NCBI GenBank assembly: GCA_902729315.2
Contig: LR746270.1
Coordinates: 4,776,221-4,840,220 of the forward strand
Length of the DNA stretch: 64,000 nt
Direction: 5' to 3'
From: Spirodela intermedia
Taxonomy: Eukaryota > Streptophyta > Magnoliopsida > Alismatales > Araceae
This document shows, piece by piece, positions 45,151 through 55,954 of this stretch (the stretch's first letter is position 1; every line of letters starts with the position of its first letter). A model generated the notes under the pieces. The model was given only the letters and a program-made list of their open reading frames with translations. It was not told the origin of the DNA and did not search any database. The translations under genes and the position numbers were made by a program.

Positions 45151-48100
45151 ATGGCTCGTTACGACCGCGCGATCACCGTATTTTCCCCCGATGGGCATCT
45201 CTTCCAAGTTGAGTACGCCCTGGAGGCCGTTCGCAGGGGAAACGCTGCCGTGGGTGTCCGCGGCACAGACACCGTCGTGCTCGGTGTGGAGAAGAAGTCC
45301 ACTCCGAAGCTCCAGGACTCCAGGTACGCCCTCCACAATTGTAGGTTTACGACGACGGTCGATTGCATTCTCGACTTCCCTCAGACAATGTTTTGTCTGC
45401 AGAACCGTGAGGAAGATCGTTAGCTTGGATGACCACATAGCCTTGGCCTGTGCTGGGCTCAAAGCCGACGCCAGGATCCTGATCAACAAGGCACGCATCG
45501 AGTGCCAGAGCCATAAGCTTACGGTCGAGGATCCCGTCACTGTCGAGTACATAACCCGGTACATCGCCGGGCTCCAGCAGAAGTACACTCAGAGCGGAGG
45601 CGTGAGGCCATTTGGTCTGTCGACGTTGATTATAGGTTTTGATCCCTACAAGGAAACACCCGCCCTCTACCAGACGGATCCTTCTGGAACATTTTCGGCC
45701 TGGAAGGCAAATGCGACTGGGAGGAATTCCAATTCGACGAGGGAATTCCTTGAGAAAAACTACAAGGAGACATCTGGGCAGGAGACGGTGAAGCTGGCTA
45801 TTCGCGCTTTACTTGAAGTAAGCCAGCTCCTTATTATTTATTTTTCTGGGCATGTCCATGAGTCGTTTTTTCTCAATTTAGCGCCATTATTTTTCGTTAC
45901 ACTGTCTTAAAAGGTAATCCCCTTGGTGACCTCATTGCTCATTATATTTACCTAGCCGTTGCATAACCTTTAGTCTTTGTGTGCGGTCCTCAGAAAACAT
46001 AGGGAAAATGACCACGTATGAACGTTATCACTAGCGTGATTTACTTTTTCCATGTGGAACAATGATTTACTGTTTTTTAGTTGGCGAATACCGTCCACCA
46101 TAGTTTTTCATCGATTCAAATGACCTTGCGTGAGAGATAGGATGAATATAAAGGTGGCTTTGATTAAACAATCCAGGATTCGTATTTTTTGGTTTGAAGG
46201 GTGAAAATGTGATCAAATCATCTGTCATCATCCACTTTGAATGCACTCTTTTATTTAGAACATGATATCCATTTCTTTTAATGAGGCTTAAGAGAGGTCA
46301 TTTTCCACTGGCCTACTCAGATCTCCCCACAGCATGGAAAATGTTTCACAGGATGGATGGCCATTCTACATACGTAGTCCACGTACTCCTCTAACATTTT
46401 TTCATCTAAAGTCGATCAGTATCCCTGCCATTTATAATTTGATACCATGACCGTGCCCTCATGTGGTCCGGTACTTCAAGAAGGAGATTTCTAGTTTTTA
46501 TGGGCCTCATGTCTTTTCTCCTTGTTGTTCTCCTTGTTGTGGCGAATACTCACAATCTTGTGTAAGATTATTTGATAGGAACAAGGATTCTGTGGACAGA
46601 GGGGGTGTCTCCAATAGAGGAATGGACATAGTGATTATAATAATTTTCTGATGAAAAGAGTGCAAGATATTTTAGATTGTAAGAAACTTCAATGAATCAA
46701 TCTTGAAAGTGCATGTCGAATCCCCAGAATCAGAATATCATATCAGAGAAAAAGATGATTCGAGGTAAATGTTACAGAAGATTGAGACTATTGAAGTTTG
46801 AATCGGACTGCCAGAACAGCAAAGACATTGAACATAATTCTGGAAAGATGGGAGACAAAAGTCAAGGAAAGTTCGTGAGTCTCTGGAGAGAAGAGTGAGA
46901 GTGGTAGCTTTGAAGTTTCATAGTGTTATTGATGTCCCTGAAAGTAAATCGTCAGAGAAAGGTGAAGATCGTGAACCTATGTTAATGCACGAGCCCCGAG
47001 GTAAGGTGCACCAATGTAGGGCGAACTGGCAAGCCCGGGGTAATGTGTATCAACATAACGCTAGCATAAAAACTAAGATACTGTCATTATCAGCTGATAC
47101 GACGCTGATCAACTGGTTTAGAGTGAAGTTGGTCGTTATTCCGATTCGAGGGAAACTCTTAACGTGTTATAGAGACTTTAAAAATACAAGTCAGACAAAT
47201 TAGGTGCCCTTAAGCCTTTCCTGGTATAGGTGGAGGAAGAAGAGGAGGAAAGAGAGAAATGACTAGAAGAAGTGTACACATTGCTGACTACAGTTGCCAG
47301 AAACTTGGTTTCCCAGTCACCCTTTTTTCATCTTCCCTCCATATCAGCTATAAGTATGAACAACGGGTGTGGAGAACCTTATTGTGGCCTGTTACTACTG
47401 CTGTCACCTCTGCTAGTCCTCCACACTGTCTTCTTCTTCATTCTTATTTCCTTCTGGAAAAGGAAACGGATGGAGGTTGCAATGTGTCTTTTTTTTTATT
47501 TCTTTTCTGTTCTTTTATTTAAGTTGCAAAATATCCTTATTTTTTACTCTTTAGTTTTTGCATTATTGGCCAGATTTATCTCTTTTCTATCGAATCTTAT
47601 TCGTTGTGTATGCTTTTTCTCAGCTAAGTCAGAGTTTTGTACGGTACTCATAGGACATGCCAGCCACAGTCCAAATGTTACTCTCCATTCCCGTTTACAA
47701 TTTATACTTGTCTCCTATCCCTACCTTTTCATGGCAACTCGTTCCTACGCTGATGTCCTATGTCCCTTATGTTCTGATCACTCCTTTCGTTTCTTTTAGG
47801 CCTTGTATGATCTTGGTTTCTTATTGAGTTGGCTTGCTTGTAGAATTTGTGCTGAAATTGGTCAACTTTTCGGTGGATTGGAGTTAAGAGTATCTCAAAC
47901 GAATTTTCAGACCTTTGAAAGTTTTTTAGATAATTCTATCAGCCTTTAATTTGGACAATTCATTGTGACTTTGTGAAAGCCCATCCCACTTGCGTGAGTT
48001 GAATAGGCTTTTCAAGACTTTGATCCCAACATGTATTAAGATCATCTCAGTCTGTATGGTTGAAGTTGCAAATATATTTTACCTTCAAAGATTTTTGTGT

Positions 48101-50151
48101 ACACATTCGTGTCAAAACTTAGTTGATTGGAGTCGCAAACAATTCAATATAGCATGACATCTAACCTGTGGATTTGTAGATTTATCATGCCTATGATGAA
48201 CGAACGAAATTCTCTCAGTTTAAATTGTTTCTGAGAGATTGTTGCATTCCTCTAGTTTTTCAGTATACCAGCTGGGGATGCCTGATGGGTCTTCTTTGAA
48301 TTGTTAATCTTGTAGAGGTTTTTTCTCTTTGCAAATGGGTCTTCTCTCTTTTCATATTGTTCATTGTATCAGTTTACTTCTTTAGCTCATTTTGTGAGTG
48401 AGCGCTTCGTTTTATCTACCTTCTCTATGCTTGCAAATGTTTTCTCTCCACGATAGCATATTTTTTGTTAGGAATAAGCAATAAATAATGTTGAGTAAAG
48501 TTCTTTAAGATTTTGGAGGATTTGTAATTCAATGTATTGGCAGAGGTGATCAGAATAAAGAAGTAAGAAATAATGTCGACAGACGCTGAAGGCCAGTGGG
48601 TTTAGCTAGCCCTTTGTGGTTCCATTGGTAAAAGAATTCAGCATGCATTGCATCTTCAGGTTGGTGCCATGTTTCCAGCAGTCCTATTGGTTTTTTTTAG
48701 CACCAACAGTGAAATTCGTGAGTATCCAGTTGACCGGAGGAGGTATGTGAAAGTAAGCCACGCATGAGAAATTAAAACATGCTAGTCGCGTGTTCTTTTC
48801 GGCTTTATCATCGAAAGTGGGAAATAAGTTGTGTGAATTTTCTGAAACGATTTCGAGCTGATGACAGAGTTGAGTGAGGATTACCATGATCATTGCCTTA
48901 TTGATGTTCCGAAAATCTTTATGCCTTGAGAGCCTGGTTCCCCCTTGGCCTTCTGTTGCTTGACTGGTTCCCACACCATCTTTCTGCCCTCGTTATTCTC
49001 TTTGAACGTTGAAATAGACCGACCTCATTCAATCAGTTTTATCCAAAAATCTCACCCATCTTTTTTCAAGAATTTAGCCGAGGTCGTTTCCTCCCTTTAT
49101 GTTCGGACCAATATCCTTTTTAAAAAATAAAAATAAAATAGAACGTGGGTCTTCTCATCCTCCAGAAACGCATGTCTCACTGATGCTGCAGATGTTGGAT
49201 ATGGTTCATCTATCTTTGGGATTTTGCAGGAAAATGCGTGTTTCTGAGAGTTTTTCTTCCCATCTCTCAGTGACAGATTGACGATCATTATGTTTCATGT
49301 AGGGTTTATTAGTCCAATCTACTAGATCCATGTGCCTGAATATTTCCATTCACTTCCATTGATGATTTGATTAGATATTAGCAGAAAGGGAAAAAATCGT
49401 TTCCCCTTTAGTCTGTGTGGCACATCCTTTTTTGGATGCGCTCTTCTTGGATGGGCATCCGTGGACCTAGCCGAGGCCTTGCTGGGGCTGCGAGCAAGAC
49501 AGAGGTAGAGGTAGTCACGGGGTGGCACAGCAGACCTGAGGATGTAACGAGGATTCCTCTGAATGGAGCTGTGAAGATGAAAGTGAGCGATGGAGGAAGG
49601 GATGGGCCTGTGGGTTTTCCATTTCTAGCCAAGGGATGCATTTTGTCATCAATCATTCATGCAAAGCTTCCATGATTATCGCGTCCGATTTTATCTTCTT
49701 GGATGCTTATTTAATAAGCTTGTCATTCATTTATCTTCTAGTCATCATCATTTTGTTCTTCTTGGTTCATTCGTTGTGAATATGCTCGACTTCTTCTCAT
49801 CACTCTTACCGAAGTTTCGTCTTTATTGCGCCCAAATCAACCATCTTCCATGCTTGTTTATACGCTGGAAACTGGGTGCTCTCTCTCTCTCTCTCATATC
49901 ACCGTTCCCGGCGAGTTCCGTCCATAATTCAGGTTTATGAAGCCGGCACTGACCTTCCTCACCCATTGTTTATTATCTCTATCCACGCACAGGTCGTCGA
50001 GAGCGGAGGGAAGACCATCGAGATCGCCGTCATGACCAAGGAGGGCCTCCGCCAGCTTGAAGAGGCCGAGATCGACGCCCTCGTCGCCGAGATCGAGGCC
50101 GAGAAGGCGGCTGCTGAGGCTGCCAAGAAGCCCCCTCCCAAGGACACATGA
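45151..50151 (+). CDS. PAD1: 20S proteasome subunit alpha type-7 (PAD)
   Basis: Three exons, 45151–45323, 45403–45817 and 49993–50151, give 248 residues. The N-terminus [26 protein letters not shown] is the conserved alpha-subunit signature, including the helix that gates the 20S channel. The core follows, with [41 protein letters not shown] and [15 protein letters not shown]. The lysine-rich tail is KKPPPKDT. Alpha subunits form the outer ring of the 20S particle and have no catalytic threonine. The second intron (45818–49992) is 4.2 kb, far longer than the first (79 bp). It contains only short ORFs with no recognised domain. Confidence 0.96.
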
Positions 50152-50446
50152 GCCGCCGTAGCCGCCATCGCCGCCTTCTTCCAAGATCTTCTCCTCCTCT
50201 GGTCTTGCGTATTTGCTTGGTTACTCAGAGATTGCTTCGTCGGTGTGTTTAATGGAACCAGGGAGAGGAGGGGGTAATCTGGTCTGATTGGGCCTCGCCG
50301 ACGGGATGAGATTGCGATTGAAAATGGTCCTGGAACTCTTGAATTAGCTGAGCTTGACTTCTGGCGCTAGCTGGTCTGATTGACTTTTGACACGATAAGT
50401 CCAGCCGCGCACATGAGGCCACCGACAAGAGTGAGAGTGAGATTGA

Positions 50447-50482
<36 letters not shown>

Positions 50483-51159
50483 CCTTTACCTACCACGTGG
50501 ACAGCGACTTAGCAAAGCGGGGTGCAGTTTCTGCGGGGTTATTCCGCCCCCTCCTCTAGCATTCCGACCTCTCTCGTTCTTATCCACTTGTGATTCAACA
50601 TCTCTCTCTCTCTCTCTATCTCGATGGAACAATCAGTCAAATCTTTCTCCGTGGGTCAGATTATATCCTAGGAAGAATCCTTCCAAGGCACTAGAATAAG
50701 CTGGACGAGTTGGAATCATATATGTTTCTCGGGTAAAAATCTCACTTTTGATGGTCATTTGTCGGGCACACAGGCCAGTAAGCCGACGGCTTAGCTAGAG
50801 AGAGAATGTGCCAGAAGATGGGTCCCCTCCCTTCACGTTCGCCGGCGGTGCTCGGACATCCCCCTCCTCTCGCGCTCGGAAATCTGTTCGTTTAGGGAAG
50901 AAGATGGTCCACAAGATACCTGAGGAGGAAGAAGAGAATCCTTCCCCGGCCGGCGGCGCTGATCGGACCCAATGATCAATAAAAACATAAGCCGCTTCCT
51001 TTTCGAGCAACAGAGATCTACATGCATCTCGTAGAACCAGTTTCAGAAGTATGTGTGTGTGAGAGAGAGAGAGAGAAAGAAACAGAGAGACGATAGTTCC
51101 GTCAGGTGGAAGAAGAGAGAAAGAATAGAAGATAGCGATTTCTCTTCTTCCTCTGTTCT
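50152..51159. other. Convergent 3' spacer between the proteasome and MYB genes
   Basis: No gene is recognised. A GT-then-GA microsatellite lies at about 50446–50481, a CT run at about 50601–50617 and a GA run at about 51056–51076. A CACGTGG motif occurs at about 50494. Confidence 0.5.
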
Positions 51160-51928
51160 TCACAGACTCATCTGAAGGCCTCTGTAGTCCAGAGCGCCCG
51201 TGCTGAGGCGGCGGAAGTCGTTGCACTCGCAGCCATCGCCTCCCTGCAATCCCAAGCTGCAGATGAAGCAGCCTCCGCGCCTTTGCTGCTGTTGCTTCTG
51301 TTGCTGCTGCTGCCCGTAGGGCAGGCTTATGGAGAGGTCGAGGTTAAGGTCGGGGCACGGTGGATCCTGCGGCGGCGCCTCCAGCTCTCGGCGAACTTCC
51401 TCCGCCTTCTCCTCAGAGACGGAATTCTCTCCCGAGAGGGATGCCCTGCAGGGACGGTGCGTGGCGGGGTCTATGCCGCTGCGCAGAAGCTTCCTCTTGA
51501 TATGGGAGTTCCAGTGGTTCTTTATCTCGTTGTCCGTTCTTCCCGGCAGCCTCCCGGCGATCAGAGACCACCTGAACCACCACAAAAGATCGGCGTTTAG
51601 CTTCGCTTTCTTCTCGCAGATATCGAAGAAAGAGTGATTCTGGGTGGGTTCTCTCAGGGCACCGCCTGTTGCCGAGGACGCGGTGGAGCTTGATGATGAG
51701 ATCGTCCTCCTCGTCGGTGAAGTTGCCGCGCTTCAGGTCGGGGCGGAGGTAGTTGATCCACCGGAGCCGGCAGCTCTTCCCGCAGCGGAGGAGCCCGGCG
51801 GCCTTGGGCAGCAACCGCCAGCAGCCCTCCCCGTGCCCCCGTATGTACGCCACCAGGCGGTCGTCCTCTTCCTTCGTCCACGTCCCCTTGTTCGTGTGCC
51901 CTTTCTCGCAGCACGGAGACCTCCCCAT
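51160..51928 (-). CDS. R2R3-MYB transcriptional repressor, subgroup 4 (MYB4/MYB32 type)
   Basis: Two exons on the minus strand, 51928–51663 and 51571–51160, encode about 225 residues. The start [15 protein letters not shown] is typical. R2 and R3 repeats hold the regular tryptophans and the DNA-recognition helices ([20 protein letters not shown] and [16 protein letters not shown]). After them come the subgroup-4 motifs: [13 protein letters not shown] (C1), an EAR repressor motif in [11 protein letters not shown] (C2), and a cysteine-rich [17 protein letters not shown] resembling the subgroup zinc-finger-like motif. Members repress phenylpropanoid and lignin genes. The exon 1 donor is ambiguous: GT after 51663 inserts one extra Arg before the first W of R3, whereas GC after 51666 would give the standard GNRWSLI. 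A CT microsatellite abuts the start codon upstream. Confidence 0.93.
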
Positions 51929-51981
<53 letters not shown>

Positions 51982-52765
51982 GTTTATCACTCGCTCGATA
52001 GCTCGGTATGTCTGTTTGTCTGTTGTCTATGTTGGGTGAGGTGTATGGGCGTTTGACTGGAGGGGAAGAAGAAGAAGAGGCGAAAGGCTCTCGGCATCGG
52101 CGGGTGGAACCGGAAGGAGACGCAAGTTGGTGGGGAGGAACAGGACGGAGGAGAGGGGAGAGCAGCCAGTGGTCATCTTCATGACCTGACGTTGACCCTC
52201 CCCTTGGTAGCCAGGGTTTTCCGCAGCAATCTGATCTGTAGGTCGCTTGGATCTTGCTCCCCCTAACTCCTCTCACTCTTATCCTAGCGAGAGAGAGAGA
52301 GAGAGAGAGAATCACGGGGTACCTCCGTTGTGGATGGATGAGACCGACCAGCTCTCGAGCCCGATTCACACCTGGAACGAACTCTCCGATGATCTGCTGT
52401 GAGGTCTGATAACCTTTCAGTCAGAGAGAGAGAGAGAGAGTGCGTGCTTTCAGAGAGAGTTTCGGAACCTGAGCAGGTGGGTTAACCTAGGTTAATCCTC
52501 ATCGAGTGGTTATCTGACCTGGGAAGAAGCGCCGCCCCCACCGCCCACCTTGACTGTTCCCTTTTTATTTTTCCTTAACACTTCACCCATTTTCGCTGTT
52601 TATGGAAATTGAGAAAAACCATGGTTTTGCAAGTCAAAAAAATTAGGGAAATGCCTTAAATTGTAGGATTATATTTCCTAATAAAATCCTAAAATGTTTG
52701 GTATTCAGTCATCTCACCCAGAATCATATAAAATTAGATAAGCAGGTACCATCACAGAATTGGAG

Positions 52766-52799
<34 letters not shown>

Positions 52800-53684
52800 T
52801 CAGCCTTCAGACAGTGGTGATTCGTCCGCCGCCGCCGCCTTCACGGTGGCGGAGACGACGGCGACGGCGCTTTTTGGCCGGCGGTTTCGCGTATCCTTCC
52901 GACACCAACTAGATAAGGATGGTGCGGCGGAGTGTTCCCGCAGTTCCTCGCGCATTCATTCGACATTTATGGTTCGTTGCTCGCCGCCGGCTCACTTGAG
53001 GGGCAGGAGTCAAAGGTTGCCGTAGGCAGACAAAGTCAACATTTTTGCCATCTCGATCCGTGACTCTTGGGAACACGACGTGCGAGTTACGTCATCGCTG
53101 TGCTCATGTGAGGTCCACATGATCCAATTCGACCTATCTCTTGCCTGGAAAATGCTCACCGCTAGTTCCTCCACGTGTCCCTCACGTGAGACAGAGAGCA
53201 TTACTTCTAGATTAAATTACAAAGAATTACAAAGCCCATTCCTTAAAAAATATTATTGTATTTTAATCTTTTACCTGAAAAAATAAATTGTGTATAAAAC
53301 CCTATGAAGGAAGGTCACCAACGTCCTGCGGTGATGTCCCCGCGGAGGGGATTTTGGTCTATTAAAGGGAACAGGTTTATCAAAACCGGTCCTGAGAGAT
53401 GCGAGACATCGGACACCGACACGTGAGGCCCGGGTCCTACTGCCGCCCCAGGACCTTCCTCTCTATTGCCGGACCTCCCTCGCCACAACGGCTAGATTTT
53501 CAAACGATCGACAACGGTCGAATGGTTCCCTTCCCGTCTCAACAATATTACCCAAACGGCGCCTGCAACTCTTCCTGTCCCCCCTCCTCTCTCGCTCTAT
53601 CCCTGCAATTCTTCCCGACCCTCCGCTAGAGAGAGTGTGTGTGTGAGAGAGAGAGGCAGAGAGATAGAGATAGAGAAAGGGAGG
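51929..53684. other. Divergent promoter region between the MYB and MS5/TDM1-like genes
   Basis: Contains a pure CT run touching the MYB start (about 51931–51965), GA runs at about 52288–52308, 52423–52440 and 52769–52797, and a set of ACGTG motifs at about 53077–53425. No gene is seen. Confidence 0.55.
53077..53425. promoter_or_regulatory. Cluster of ACGTG (ABRE/G-box-like) motifs
   Basis: ACGTG cores occur at about 53079, 53171 (CCACGTGTCC, a good ABRE), 53184 (TCACGTGA) and 53419 (ACACGTGAGG). They lie 260–610 bp upstream of the plus-strand TPR gene. The motifs are seen; response to abscisic acid is only inferred. Confidence 0.4.
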
Positions 53685-55386
53685 ATGATGCAGCATCCGT
53701 GGAACGAGGCGGTGATCGGAATCAGGGCGACCAAATCTGCGCCGTGCTCGCCGATCAAGCCGGCGGCGCCGCCGCCGCGGGCGGAAGGCTTCCACGCCGC
53801 CCTCAAGGTCCCCGTGGGGGACACGCCGTACGTCCGGGCCAAGCGCGTGCAGGTGGGCTATCATCGCCGCCGCGGCCGGAGAAATCGGTAACAATAGCTC
53901 CCTGGTTCTGTTTCTTAATCTCCTCCTTCCTCCATCTCCGTCGCAGCTGGTGGACAGGGACCCGGAGAAGGCCATAGCTCTCTTCTGGGCGGCGATTAAC
54001 GCCGGCGACCGGGTCGACTCGGCCCTCAAGGACATGGCCATCGTGATGAAGCAGCAGAACCGGGCGGAGGAGGCCATTGAGGCCATCAAATCCCTCAGAG
54101 TCCGCTGCTCCGACCAAGCCCAGGAGTCCCTCGATAACATCCTCCTTGATCTCTACAAGGTCCCCTCACTCTCTCATCTCTCTCTGCGGATCTTCTTCTT
54201 CTTCTTCTTCTTCTGGTCTCACCGGCGAGGTCGTGCAGAAGTGCGGAAGGCTGGAGGACCAGATCGCGCTGCTGCAGCACAAGCTCCGGCTGATCCAGCA
54301 AGGCATGGCGTTCAACGGGAAGAGGACGAAGACGGCGCGGTCGCAGGGGAGGAAGTTCCAGGTGTCCGTGGAGGAAGAAGCGACCCGCCTGCTGGTAAAA
54401 AAGAAAAAGAAAAAGAAATAGAAGTTGCAGGATGAATCCCATGGCGTGTCGAGGGGGACTGGTTACTAATCTGGGTAAAAGTTTTGCAGGGGAATCTGGG
54501 GTGGGCGCTGATGCAGAAGGAGAGCTACGCGGAAGCGGAGGTCGCGTACCGGAGGGCGCTGCTGATCGGGCCGGACAACAACAAGATGTGCAATCTGGGG
54601 ATCTGCCTGATGAAGCAAGGAAGGGTGGCGGAGGCGAAGGAGACCTTGGAGAGGGTGAGGCCGGCGATGGCGGACGGGCCCAGAGGAGTTGACTCCCACC
54701 TCAAGGCCTTCGAGAGGGCGCAGGAGATGCTCCGCGACCTCGAGTCCAGGACGACGGCGGCGGCGGCGGCGGGGCTCCGGTGGCCGGAGGGCAGCGGCGC
54801 CGCCGGCGGTTGCTTCTTCTTCCCGGCGAGCTCCGCCGTTTGGCGGCCGCTGCAGCCGGGAATCGGGTCGGATCATTTCGGGGACGAGAACGCCGCCGAG
54901 GTGGCGAACGGGAGCAAGGTGGTGGCGCCGCCGCGCAAGGCGGCGGAGCAGCCGTATCTGAAGAAGTCCCTCACCGCAGCGCCTCCGCCCTTCTACCCGA
55001 AACAGCGGGTGAAGAAGACGGCGGAGGAGGAAGAGGCCCATCGTCGCCTGTTCCTGCAGGACCCGCTGGGGAACCTCAAGAGGACCAGGTCCAGCGGGGC
55101 GGCGGCGGCGGCGGCGGAGGATTGGTTTACGGTGGCGGCGGAGCAGACGCGGCGGAGTCTGGAGATGCTTCCGGATGATGAGGCATTCGATGAAGCCATC
55201 GTGGCGGCGGTTCTGGCGCCGGTTCTGGAGGCGGCGGCGGCGGCGGAGCCCCCACTCGCCGGCAGCTCTTCCTGCCCTCCTTCTCCGGCGGGCGGCGGCG
55301 GCGGCGTCTTGGCGGGGAGGAAGGTGGGGAAGCGGCTGAGGGTCTTCCAGGACATCACCACGCAGTGCCTCAGCCCCCAAGCTTAG
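53685..55386 (+). CDS. MS5/TDM1 (POLLENLESS3-like) TPR protein
   Basis: Four exons, 53685–53852, 53947–54159, 54239–54394 and 54490–55386, give 477 residues starting MMQHPWNEAVIG. The conserved block reads GFHAALKVPVGDTPYVRAKRVQ, LVDRDPEKAIALFWAAINAGDRVDSALKDMA, CGRLEDQIALLQHKL, FNGKRTKTARSQGRKFQVS and GNLGWALMQKESYAEAEVAYRRAL, with TPR helices between about 57 and 240. Family members include MS5/TDM1, needed to leave meiosis, and the SDI proteins of sulfur starvation. The length and the C-terminal KRLRVFQDITTQC motif fit the MS5/TDM1 branch better than the shorter SDI proteins. The C-terminal half is Ala/Gly/Pro-rich and GC-rich. A GA tract precedes the start codon. Confidence 0.88.
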
Positions 55387-55677
55387 GGAGGAGGAGGAGG
55401 CTCTTTTCTAGATAGATAGACAGATAGATAAGATAGATGCCTCATCGATTTATATAACTTCATCGAATCCGTCGCTCTCTGGACGGCCATCTGGAGGAGA
55501 TGAGCTTCCTCTCCTCCTTTTTCCACTGTCGCTGTCATTCAGCCAGAGAGAACAAATAAATAATAACCTCAATGTTATTATTATTATTTCAGTTGTCGCG
55601 GCCAAGTGCGATCATCTTGAGTGAGGGGTGTGTTCCTCGATCTTTTTGACTCATACGGAGGGGAGATTTCTGTTCAT

Positions 55678-55904
55678 TCACTTCCTCCGGGAGACCTCGT
55701 AGAAGTAGCTTAGAATGACGACGGCGGCGGCGACGGCGACCCCCACGGCGCTCTGGGCCAGCACCACGCTGGTCGTGGCGTCTGACTTGCTGCCGGACGA
55801 TGCCCTCGGAGTGAACCCCAGCTCGGAGAGCTTCTTGTGCGACTCCGCGTAGTCCTTGAAGAATGCGTCCTCGTCCTGCCCACAAAGCATCTTCTTCCTC
55901 TCAG

Positions 55905-55954
<50 letters not shown>

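Noticed and set aside
45146-45910. 254-residue ORF overlapping the proteasome gene
   Set aside because: It merges an out-of-frame reading of exon 1 with the real exon 2; the spliced alpha-7 model explains the region better.
47272-47799. 175-residue hydrophobic ORF inside the proteasome intron
   Set aside because: T-rich intronic DNA read as Phe/Leu/Ser; no conserved motif and no splice or promoter support.
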